From contig NZ_ASXP01000002.1 in NCBI RefSeq assembly GCF_000445445.1, positions 1,131,001 to 1,195,000 on the forward strand: DNA of 64,000 bases, written 5' to 3'. This DNA is from Sporomusa ovata DSM 2662. Its GTDB lineage: Bacteria; Bacillota; Negativicutes; Sporomusales; Sporomusaceae. The position numbers were made by a program, and so were the translations under genes. Shown one piece after another: positions 24,108 to 31,819 of the stretch. The notes under the pieces are model-generated. The model was not told the origin of the DNA, did not search any database, and saw only the letters and a list, made by a program, of their open reading frames with translations. The stretch's first letter is position 1, and each line of letters starts with the position of its first letter.

Positions 24108-24950
24108 TTATTTTAAATGAGACTGAAAAGCTTTATGTACAATAGAATTCACGTATGATGCTGGTAAACCCAGGCTATTAATTAATTGTTTACAATTGGT
24201 TAATGTAGTTTCGTCTTTGTTCGTATAGAAACTTTTTACTCCAAGATCTAATTTTATTAAGTACTGCTCTCCATCCATAATTAATTTTTGAATTTTTGAG
24301 AAACCGTTTATTGGTTCTGTCCATGAAGAGAGTAATATATCGTAATCTTGGAGATGTTTAATGGTTTCTAACGAAGTCCTTAATTCACTATAATTATCAT
24401 AATTTGGAATATCGTTAACTATTGGTATAGAATCAGCTGTAAAAAGTATTTTATCCTCTTTGAAAAAAATACTAATTGAGCCTTTAGAGTGCCCGGGAGA
24501 ATGCAGGACTCGTATTGTCAAATTTTTATCTAGTTGTATTTCCTGATTATGTTCAAGACATGTATCAACCTTTACAGGTTCATTTACTAATTGATAAAAT
24601 CCTGGTACCATTCTTGACTGATATTGAGTATCTAAATCTTCAATCCAGTTTTTTTCCGCTTGATGTGCTATTACTTTGCAATCTGTTATACTTTTAATCT
24701 TATTGGCGGAGCCGATATGGTCAGGATGTGAATGAGACAGTATGAGTAATTTGATTTCATTAATACTTCTTCCCTGTTCTTTGATATAACTAAAAATCTT
24801 TTGATAGCTATCTTTTATGCCAGTGTCAATTAGAGTAATTTCTTTACCAAATATGATGATTGAGTTAACAAATCTAAGTAACTTTTTTTCCGTACCTAAT
24901 GGAATAGAAAAGTCATGTTTTATTAGATGTACTTTACCTTTAATATTCAT
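24108..24950 (-). CDS. Metallo-beta-lactamase-fold hydrolase downstream of a T-box
   Basis: ATG 24950 has AGGAGG 7 bases upstream; an upstream in-frame ATG at 25007 has none. The 280-residue protein contains the zinc motif SHSHPDH (HxHxDH), a later GHSKGS histidine and a TADSIP aspartate, as in MBL-fold hydrolases. Substrate is unknown. The gene is visibly more A+T-rich than its neighbours and lies alone behind a T-box leader, suggesting acquisition. About 110 bases separate it from the leader terminator. Confidence 0.82.
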   Translation of the reverse strand: MNIKGKVHLIKHDFSIPLGTEKKLLRFVNSIIIFGKEITLIDTGIKDSYQKIFSYIKEQGRSINEIKLLILSHSHPDHIGSANKIKSITDCKVIAHQAEKNWIEDLDTQYQSRMVPGFYQLVNEPVKVDTCLEHNQEIQLDKNLTIRVLHSPGHSKGSISIFFKEDKILFTADSIPIVNDIPNYDNYSELRTSLETIKHLQDYDILLSSWTEPINGFSKIQKLIMDGEQYLIKLDLGVKSFYTNKDETTLTNCKQLINSLGLPASYVNSIVHKAFQSHLK

Positions 24951-25059
24951 TGGCTTTCCTCCTGAAGATAGTAAATATATGATTTCTAATGTCAGTACTA
25001 TCATCAATCATATATGTTTTGTGCACCTCCATTTATTTATATTGACAGAGGTGCTTAGG

Positions 25060-25310
25060 GAAAACAAAAACTCTTTGTCTCATAAACCGAGACGAAGAGT
25101 TTTTCTTCGCTATACCACCCGATACAACATACCAACATATGCGTTCCCTATAACGGGGGGAAAACCGTCAGCACCTACCACGATTTCGGCCTGCAACTCA
25201 AGAGGGATATTCGGACATTCTCTAATAGTACCGGAATCACACCTCCCTCCGGCTCTCTGCAACGTTTAAAAGTGCCTACTGTCTCTATCATTGTCTTTTT
25301 CTATTGTATG
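25060..25310 (-). promoter_or_regulatory. T-box leader (tRNA-sensing riboswitch)
   Basis: Read on the minus strand, the region has the order of T-box elements. There is a Stem I with AGAGAGCCGG...CCGGTACT and a TTGAGTTGCAGGCCGAAA segment, a GTAGGTGCTGACGG linker with CCCCCCGTTATAGGGAAC, and the T-box sequence GGGTGGTATAGCG (25108-25120). A terminator follows (AAAAACTCTT-GTCTC... pairing with GAGACAAAGAGTTTTT, 25064-25104). The UGGU would pair with tRNA ending ACCA, so discriminator A. The specifier codon is not certain; ATC (Ile) within GAATATCC is one candidate. Confidence 0.82.
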
Positions 25311-25376
25311 TAATATGTTATATTATATATATTTATGGAAAAATTGTAAATAAATTTTTATATGGAGGCAATTACC

Positions 25377-26498
25377 ATGCAAAAGGACTTCCATTATGAT
25401 GTAATCTATGTGTTGGCCAGCTGGGCCGGATTCAGTTTGGAGGATGCGAGTACGCTTGCCTATGCATCCCAGTATGTAGATGATGCTAATAATACCGGGC
25501 ATCTCAAATTTGATACCGGTGCCAGTTACACTCGTACCAGTTCTGCTCACGATGTATTTGATGTGTACCATAATGCTGACAATGTAGAAAATCATAATGT
25601 CTGGCTGCCATTTCATTTCTTGCCTGGTAATTGTGGGTATGCCAAAGGAAAAGTGGAAGATAAATCCTTTATTGAACGTATCGTCTGCACGCCTGATAGT
25701 TTTGTAGCTCGTGATATGGTAAAGGAATCTATCCGCTCTGGGGACAAACCTTATGGACTGCACCGCTTTGGCATTTCAATGCACACCTATGCCGATACGT
25801 GGGCGCACAGGGGTTTTGCCGGTGTTATCGATGGAATAAATAAGGTGAAATCAATCTTCTGGCGTAATGATTCCAACCAGCTAGTGCCTGTTGATTTAAT
25901 ACAGCAAATGAAAAACCGGGTGGTTGATTTACTTCCTGTCGGTCATGGTCCAGCCGTTTATAATCCCGATTTACCTTATTTGAAGGAATGGCAGTTCAGT
26001 TTTATTGAGGACCTTGGACGCGGAGTTCAGACTTACAATAACACGCAGTATTTCCTTTTGGCTGCCGAAAACATCATAAAAGCTATGCGCCTCTTTATTG
26101 CCTACAGGAAATCTCCAAGGCCGTTAGCATGCGATTTGTCAGCCTTATATGACGGCTATCCTGGTTTGACTGAGGAGCAGCAAAATACTCTCGAATCCCT
26201 TTTTGTAGACATTCGCGATGAAGATGGCGATAAACGCCATGACGAATGGGGCAGGAGAGCTATAGCCGGTGAAATTGCAGGAGTTAGTTCAATTCCGTCA
26301 TACCAGGCGAAAGGGGAAGGCTCTTGGAAGTACAAAGCTCTCGGCACTGCATTGGAAATTGACGACCCCGGTCAACTATTTACTTATACTCCTGAGTTTA
26401 TTATTAGTGACTGGAAGCAGTTTCATGATGGATTGCAGGTTCAGCGACAGTATATTCTGCTTGAATTATTGCCATCTTATGGAATTTGTATATCATAG
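25377..26498 (+). CDS. DUF6765-like protein
   Basis: ATG 25377 has GGAGG (25364-25368) upstream; an ATG at 25362 overlaps that site. The 373-residue soluble protein has a zinc-phospholipase-C-like pattern: DVIYVLASWAGF near the start, a central ISMHTYADTWAHRGFAG (HxxxDxxxH) and conserved HxLPG and DEWGRR segments. It matches my recollection of the DUF6765 family. The histidine/aspartate motif suggests a metal-dependent fold, but no activity is established. No signal peptide is seen. Confidence 0.7.
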   Translation: MQKDFHYDVIYVLASWAGFSLEDASTLAYASQYVDDANNTGHLKFDTGASYTRTSSAHDVFDVYHNADNVENHNVWLPFHFLPGNCGYAKGKVEDKSFIERIVCTPDSFVARDMVKESIRSGDKPYGLHRFGISMHTYADTWAHRGFAGVIDGINKVKSIFWRNDSNQLVPVDLIQQMKNRVVDLLPVGHGPAVYNPDLPYLKEWQFSFIEDLGRGVQTYNNTQYFLLAAENIIKAMRLFIAYRKSPRPLACDLSALYDGYPGLTEEQQNTLESLFVDIRDEDGDKRHDEWGRRAIAGEIAGVSSIPSYQAKGEGSWKYKALGTALEIDDPGQLFTYTPEFIISDWKQFHDGLQVQRQYILLELLPSYGICIS

Positions 26499-26519
26499 AA
26501 AACGTGACAAATAACCATA

Positions 26520-26560
26520 AAAAATCAAGCCTTCTGTGACGGAAAGGCTTGATTTTTTAT
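26520..26560 (+). terminator. Intrinsic terminator
   Basis: AAATCAAGCCTT (26522-26533) pairs with AAGGCTTGATTT (26544-26555) and is followed by T residues, ending the DUF6765 gene. Confidence 0.85.
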
Positions 26561-26753
26561 GATTATTTTAGTAGCTTATTTAGCCTGGATTGACATATTA
26601 AAAAAAAATAAAGGATTCAATATACTTTTATGGAAATAATTACTACGAACTTATCTGTTGGTAGATGACAGCATTCAGCAAATGTCCCTATGCTGCTAGT
26701 AAATGCTTACATCTACGTGGATTAGTATTTATCTTGGATACGAGTCAAGACTC

Positions 26754-26830
26754 CCGCCTCTATAGGCGGCGTTAATTCAGGTGGAGTAGACTCTCCACCT
26801 GAATCCCCAATGTTTCAGCTATGCTGAAAC
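26754..26830 (+). repeat. Three consecutive hairpins upstream of the TRAP protein gene
   Basis: Perfect inverted repeats follow one another: CCGCCT/AGGCGG (26754-26769), ATTCAGGTGGAG/CTCCACCTGAAT (26775-26804) and GTTTCAGC/GCTGAAAC (26812-26830). None is followed by a T run. They occupy most of the 300-base gap before the next gene and could be a structured 5' leader, a small RNA or a repeat element. No coding frame is apparent. Confidence 0.5.
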
Positions 26831-26869
26831 GAGTTCACTAATGAAAAACAACACTAGGAGGGACATGTT

Positions 26870-27895
26870 GTGAAAGAGACTAAAAAACTGCTTAGTATGC
26901 TGTTGATATTAATTATAGCGTCATTATTGGTATCAGCCTGCGTTAAGAGCAAGGAAACTGTTAAACCAGATGCACCTAAGCCCAAATATGTCATACTATT
27001 TAATCATGCGCTATCTGAATCAGAACCATTCCATCAGGGATTTTTGAAATGGGCGCAAAGAGTTAAAGAAAGAACGAATGGCGAAGTTGAGATTCAAGTA
27101 TTTCATAGTGGGCAGCTTGGCGTGGAAGAGGACATTATAGAGCAATTGAAACAAGGTGCACCTATCGGTCAAAATACGGATGCAGCTAGAATTAGTATGT
27201 ATGTACCGGCTATTGCGGTGCTGAATGCGCCTTATTTTGTAGAAACCATTGAGGATGTTGCCAAGCTTAGAGAACTGCCGACTATTAAACTGTGGGAAAA
27301 AGAACTTGAAGACAAGTATGGCATCAAAGTATTGTCTTTCTGTTGGGTACAAGGTATGCGGCATATACTGACAAATAGGCCAATTAAAACTCCGGAGGAC
27401 CTAAAGGGTTTGTGTATCAGGACTCCCGGTGCACCTATTTGGCAGCAATCTATCCGGGCACTTGGTGCTGCTCCGGTAGCCATGCCATTTGGAGAAGTTT
27501 ATCCCGGTATGCAGCAAAAGGCTATTGACGGTGTCGATCTTGTTTACCGCAACGTAACCGGAGCGAAACTTTTTGAGACAGCAAAGTATATGAGTGAAAC
27601 CAATCACATCTTACATATTAATTTCGAAGTTATGAGCAAGAAGTACTTTGACAGTCTTCCGCCCGAATATCAGCAAATACTTATAGAAGAGTGCAATAAT
27701 GCCGGTATGGAAACTTCGAAGAAACTGGAGCAAGAGGTTGAAACAATTAGGATAGAGCTTACGGAAAAAGGCATGACTATTGTGCAGGATGTTGACTTGG
27801 CAGCCTTCAGAAAAGCAGGTGAGCAAGCCTATAAGGTCTTGGGGCTTACTGAAGTGCGAGACAAGCTTTATGAGGAAAGGAATAAACAGCAGTAA
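26870..27895 (+). CDS. TRAP-type transporter solute-binding lipoprotein (DctP family)
   Basis: The 341-residue protein starts (GTG 26870, AGGAGGG upstream) with a lipoprotein signal (LLVSAC) and has the DctP fold markers: FNHALSESEPFHQG, a G-Q-LG-EE-IIEQ segment, and RIKTPEDLKGLCIRTPGAP with the conserved Arg that binds the substrate carboxylate. It captures an organic acid for a Na+-driven TRAP transporter. No DctQ or DctM membrane genes are adjacent, so it is an orphan here. Substrate unknown. Confidence 0.88.
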   Translation: MKETKKLLSMLLILIIASLLVSACVKSKETVKPDAPKPKYVILFNHALSESEPFHQGFLKWAQRVKERTNGEVEIQVFHSGQLGVEEDIIEQLKQGAPIGQNTDAARISMYVPAIAVLNAPYFVETIEDVAKLRELPTIKLWEKELEDKYGIKVLSFCWVQGMRHILTNRPIKTPEDLKGLCIRTPGAPIWQQSIRALGAAPVAMPFGEVYPGMQQKAIDGVDLVYRNVTGAKLFETAKYMSETNHILHINFEVMSKKYFDSLPPEYQQILIEECNNAGMETSKKLEQEVETIRIELTEKGMTIVQDVDLAAFRKAGEQAYKVLGLTEVRDKLYEERNKQQ

Positions 27896-28124
27896 AAATA
27901 CCAGCGTGGTATATCAGCCAATACACAATTGAAAACGCAGTTTAGTTTAGAATTCTTTTGGCGGGTTAGTTTCGGTTTTTTTAATGACAATACTGCATGA
28001 TGGTTGCTATTGCTTTTGCCGCTAAACAGAAAGGTTATCTGACCGAGAGAACGGCACGGGTATAGGTGACTGAAGCGCTGTCGACATTTTGGGATTGTAT
28101 TTGGACGTTATTAATGCAATAAAG

Positions 28125-28174
28125 AAATGCCTCCGTTACTTACTGCGTGATGCTTTAAGTAAGGGGGGCATTTT
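28125..28174. terminator. Terminator-like hairpin, probably bidirectional
   Basis: AAATGCC-CC...TTACTTA pairs with TAAGTAA...GGGGCATTT, with T tracts on both sides. It overlaps the 3' end of the copper-protein remnant on the minus strand. The remaining 27896-28124 contains no recognisable gene. Confidence 0.65.
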
Positions 28175-28372
28175 GCTGTTATTGACTATTTTCCGGCACT
28201 CTGCCGATGCCTTGCAGGTGTTGGCGCACTGTTGACAATGGGGATCTGTGAAGTGAGCGCAGTCACTGGCGTACATATCGCAAATGGTTGCACAAAGAGA
28301 ACATAGCGGTTTGGCATGCTGGCTACCGCGGGAAATATATTGGGCAGATAGGGCGCAGAATATTACCCGTGA
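28136..28372 (-). pseudogene. C-terminal half of a cysteine-rich four-helix-bundle copper-binding protein
   Basis: An open frame without a usable start encodes a run of spaced cysteines: CALSAQYISRGSQ, then CSLCATIC, CAHFTDPHCQQCANTC and ECRKI, ending at TAA 28136-28138. This spacing matches the second half of bacterial Csp-like/DUF326 copper-storage proteins. The N-terminal half is missing, and upstream in this frame there is a stop near the end of the lipoprotein gene and no ATG, GTG or TTG with a ribosome site. It appears to be a decayed fragment, placed beside metal-efflux genes. Confidence 0.6.
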
Positions 28373-28398
28373 TACATTTTTTATTAATAGGTTATTAA

Positions 28399-28878
28399 TT
28401 ATTGTTTTATTGTCTCTTTAGCAATCGGAGCAAGTCGCGGGTCTTTGACCATTGACCGAAAGGTGTCTTTCATCGCAGGATCGGCCATGATGTCAATCAG
28501 GGGTTGGCGCATAGCGGGGTCAGACATCATTTTTACCATTGCGGCACGTAGCTCAGGGTTACTCATATTTTTCACCATGCTTTGTTGCATGGCCGGATCT
28601 TTCAGCATTTCAGTCATTGTTGCTTGCATTTGCGGTGAACTCATCATGGAAATCATTGCTTGACGGTTTTGGGGCGATGACATAACATTTCGCATGGCAT
28701 CAGGGTTATTTTGCATCATTGTGGATGGATCCATTTGCCCCATCATGTTGGCTTGCGGTGTTGGAGTTGCTGGTGTTTGGTCAGGCTTATTTTGCGGCTG
28801 GGAGCAGCCAGCGATTACAAGTGCTATCAGCAAAATAGTAATGGCCAAAAGTCTTGATTGTAAGTTTCTGGATTTCAT
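28399..28878 (-). CDS. Methionine-rich repeat lipoprotein
   Basis: ATG 28878 has AGGAGG 5 bases upstream. The 159-residue protein has a lipoprotein signal (IALVIAGC), a Pro/Gln linker, then about six degenerate repeats of the type M-xx-P-xx-M-xxxM (NNPDAMRNVMSSPQNRQAM and similar). The Met-rich pattern could bind Cu(I)/Ag(I); STI1-like and GerD-like proteins show similar repeats, so a structural role is also possible. It is divergent from the cus-like efflux operon. Confidence 0.75.
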   Translation of the reverse strand: MKSRNLQSRLLAITILLIALVIAGCSQPQNKPDQTPATPTPQANMMGQMDPSTMMQNNPDAMRNVMSSPQNRQAMISMMSSPQMQATMTEMLKDPAMQQSMVKNMSNPELRAAMVKMMSDPAMRQPLIDIMADPAMKDTFRSMVKDPRLAPIAKETIKQ

Positions 28879-28998
28879 AGTGACCTCCTACCTGTTTATA
28901 TTCTCACATATATATTGTTCACAACCAATTTTGTTTATGCCTGGCTGATGTGTATTCGTGAATATAGGTATTTTAGGTAGTGAAAATCACACAAGATC

Positions 28999-29041
28999 TT
29001 CAAGAAGCATTCATAAGTTCTTCACAATGACTAGTTATAAT
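28999..29041 (+). promoter_or_regulatory. cus-like operon promoter with three TTCA boxes
   Basis: TTCAAGA (28999), TTCATAA (29010) and TTCACAA (29021) start exactly 11 bp apart; TATAAT at 29036-29041 follows the last TTCA by 11 bases. The same geometry occurs upstream of the two-component system at 35718-35749. This is a likely binding array for the regulator at 35843-36538. Confidence 0.7.
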
Positions 29042-29163
29042 AAAGACAAATTCGAACAAGGAGGAACACTAGTTAAGCACTATAGCTCAGCAGTGTAGCT
29101 AATATTGCATTGCTACATAAAGCTAAAGGCCAGAGCTAATTTATACTCCAAGGAGGTTGAACA

Positions 29164-30507
29164 ATGAATAGTGATTCCAATACTGGGATTTTAAGAGGAT
29201 TCATCATATTCGGAATTATGCTAGCAGCTAATTTACAGCCGGTGTTTGCTGTGGAGCAACCTATGACCCTGCAGGAAATCGTAAACACCGCCATCAAAAA
29301 CAACCCAGCGGTTGCAGAATATGAAAAAAAATGGGATGAAAAGTTTAGTCGAATTCCCGGAGTTACAGCACAGCCTAATCTCAAGGTCGGGTTTATGAAG
29401 GAAGATATTCCAACCACAAGTTTGAATCCAAATAAGGGAATGATGACAGAATTCAGTATCAGTCAGGAATTTATGAATCCATCTAAACTAAAAGCTATGG
29501 GTAAGATGGCAGAGAATGAAGCAAACATGACCAAAACCGTCTGGGGTGAGAAACAGGTTGAAGTCTATGTACAAGCAAAACAGGCCTATTATGATTATCT
29601 TTATTCCAAACAAGCACTGGTAATTGCTAAGGAGAGCCAGCAGCTCATGAGTCAACTCGCAAAGTTAACTCAAGTCAATTACGCTACCGGTATGGTGCCA
29701 CTGCAAGATGCGCTGAAAGCTCAAACTGAGTTTTCGCAGATGACAATTGATCTGTTAAATATGGCGTCGATGGAGGCTGTGGCCAAAGCAAAGATTAACA
29801 ACCTGATGGGGCGCAGCACCAATACCGCCTTCGAAGTCAAAGAAGAATTTACAGCGCCGCCGCCTAATTTTGATTTGGACGACCTGATAAAAAACGCCAC
29901 TGAAAGTAAGCCGGCAGTAGCAGGGATGCAGTATCAAGTGGATATGGCCCAAAACGGAATTGATTTAGCGAAAAAGCAACAGCTGCCTGATTTTGAAGTC
30001 AGTTTGGGATACAAAAAAAATAAGGAACCCATGCTAGAATCACTGGCAGACCCGATGGACCCCATGAAGACGACATTCATGCTGGGCGAAAGAAAGCCGA
30101 CCTGGAAGATTGAAGTCATGGCAATGTTCCCCATTTGGCAAGGTAAAAACAAAGCCGAAATAAAATCAGCGCAAGCCAACTTCGAAGCTTCACAAGCTGC
30201 CCTTCAGAATATGAAGAATATGACTGAACTTGATGTCCAAATGACGCTTACCGAAGCCCAAGCTACCTGGCGTCAGATTGACCTATATAAGAATACTATC
30301 ATTCCCCAGGCTGAGCAGACCTACCAGGCTGCGGTTGTAGGGTATACCAATGGCAAAGTAGACCTTATGACAGTCCTGGAGGGCGTTAACACCCTCCGCA
30401 ATGCCAAATTGGGATTGTATAAAACTAAAACAGATTATGAAAAAGCGGCGGCTAATCTGGAGAAAGCAGTAGGGAAGCCCTTATTCAGCAATGGCGTGCA
30501 ACTATAA
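29164..30507 (+). CDS. TolC-family outer-membrane efflux protein (CusC-like)
   Basis: The 447-residue protein has a signal peptide (residues about 10-31, cleaved near VFA-VEQ) and two outer-membrane-factor repeats rich in coiled-coil helices (MTLQEIVNTAIKNNPAVAEYE..., later DLDDLIKNATESKPAVAGM). It would form the outer-membrane channel of the tripartite pump encoded by the next two genes. Start ATG 29164 follows AAGGAGG. Its presence supports a diderm host. Confidence 0.88.
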   Translation: MNSDSNTGILRGFIIFGIMLAANLQPVFAVEQPMTLQEIVNTAIKNNPAVAEYEKKWDEKFSRIPGVTAQPNLKVGFMKEDIPTTSLNPNKGMMTEFSISQEFMNPSKLKAMGKMAENEANMTKTVWGEKQVEVYVQAKQAYYDYLYSKQALVIAKESQQLMSQLAKLTQVNYATGMVPLQDALKAQTEFSQMTIDLLNMASMEAVAKAKINNLMGRSTNTAFEVKEEFTAPPPNFDLDDLIKNATESKPAVAGMQYQVDMAQNGIDLAKKQQLPDFEVSLGYKKNKEPMLESLADPMDPMKTTFMLGERKPTWKIEVMAMFPIWQGKNKAEIKSAQANFEASQAALQNMKNMTELDVQMTLTEAQATWRQIDLYKNTIIPQAEQTYQAAVVGYTNGKVDLMTVLEGVNTLRNAKLGLYKTKTDYEKAAANLEKAVGKPLFSNGVQL

Positions 30508-30536
30508 TGAGTAGCCGGAAAAAGGAGAGGACAGCC

Positions 30537-31808
30537 ATGATCGAAAAGCTTCAAACCAAAAAGAAACTTATTATTGGTGTGACCGCCGGTGTTCTGGTAA
30601 TCGGCGGTGCGGGCTACTACTATATTACTCAGCATAATAAATCGGTGGCTGTAGATCATACCGGGCACCAAACAAATGCCCCGGTTATGGCCATGGGTGA
30701 TACCGTCACTTTGGATGCTAAGGCCCGGCAACTAGCAGGGGTGCAAACGGCGCAAGCCATCGTTAAGCCACTGGCGAAGGAAATCAAGACCACTGGCAAG
30801 ATCGCTATGAATGAGAGCGGCCGGACCTACATCACTTCCCGGGTCGAGGGACGGGTGGATGAACTGTATGTAACCGCCGACGGGGAAACGATTGCCCCCG
30901 GTCAGGCTATTGCCGCTGTGTACAGTCCAACCTATATCGCGGCCCAGGAAGAATATTTGTTAACACTGGAAAATGTACAGAAACTGAAAAATGCCGGCAA
31001 AGACATCGTCCAGATCAACAAAAGCTTGGTAGCGGCATCCCGGCGCAAACTGCAACTCTTAAATGTGCCTGACAGTGATATTACGCATCTGGAGCATACC
31101 AGACAGACCAAGGATCATATGACCATCTATGCCCAGTTCGGCGGAACCGTGCTGGAAAAACAAGTGCTACCAGGAACTTTCATTATGCCTGGTGATAAAC
31201 TGTATAGCCTATCGGATTTATCTACCGTCTGGCTGTATGCTGATATTTACGAAAAAGACATTGCCGGCATTACTCCCGGTCTGCCAGTCATGGTAACCAG
31301 TGGTGCCTATCCGGGTCAAAGCTTTAATGGAAATGTAACCTTTATCAACCCGGTGCTTGATGATACAACCCGGACGGTGAAAGTACGGGTGGAAATGGAC
31401 AATCCTAGCGGCAAATTAAAACCCAATATGTTCGTCAATGCCAATGTCCAAATACCTTTGGGAGACAGCCTGGTCATCCCAGAATTTAGTATTTTGGATA
31501 CCGGTAGCCGCAAAGTTGTCTTTGTCGCCCAAAGTGAAGATACCTTCGTCAAACGAGATGTAGTCACAGGACAATACGCTGATGGTTATGCTCAGATATT
31601 GTCCGGCCTACAGCCTGGTGAGACTGTGGTAACAGCGGCCACTTTCCTTATTGATTCTCAGACCAAGTTAGGCGGCTTTGGCAGCCATGCCGGTCATGGC
31701 GCCGTGGGAGCAACACCTGGTCAAACCAGTGACGTACCTGCTCCCGCACAGGTACCAGCTGCACCACCAACTGCCGGGGACGAACACAGCGGCCATAGCA
31801 GTCATTAA
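30537..31808 (+). CDS. RND efflux periplasmic adaptor (CusB-like)
   Basis: ATG 30537 is chosen because AAAGGAGAGG precedes it by 6 bases; ATG 30507 overlaps the previous stop. The 423-residue protein has an N-terminal anchor, lipoyl/barrel-sandwich halves (RVEGRVDELYV and FGGTVLEKQVLPGTFIMPGDKLYSL), a helical hairpin between, a beta-barrel and a C-terminal His-rich tail (HAGHG, EHSGHSSH). The HTGHQTNAP and GHSSH tails may bind metal. It links the RND pump to the TolC-like channel. Confidence 0.9.
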   Translation: MIEKLQTKKKLIIGVTAGVLVIGGAGYYYITQHNKSVAVDHTGHQTNAPVMAMGDTVTLDAKARQLAGVQTAQAIVKPLAKEIKTTGKIAMNESGRTYITSRVEGRVDELYVTADGETIAPGQAIAAVYSPTYIAAQEEYLLTLENVQKLKNAGKDIVQINKSLVAASRRKLQLLNVPDSDITHLEHTRQTKDHMTIYAQFGGTVLEKQVLPGTFIMPGDKLYSLSDLSTVWLYADIYEKDIAGITPGLPVMVTSGAYPGQSFNGNVTFINPVLDDTTRTVKVRVEMDNPSGKLKPNMFVNANVQIPLGDSLVIPEFSILDTGSRKVVFVAQSEDTFVKRDVVTGQYADGYAQILSGLQPGETVVTAATFLIDSQTKLGGFGSHAGHGAVGATPGQTSDVPAPAQVPAAPPTAGDEHSGHSSH

Positions 31809-31819
31809 GGAGGATCAAC

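Noticed and set aside
29079..29120. tRNA-like TAGCTCAG string upstream of the TolC-like gene
   Set aside because: The surrounding bases do not fold into a cloverleaf; only a TGTAGC/GCTACA stem is visible.
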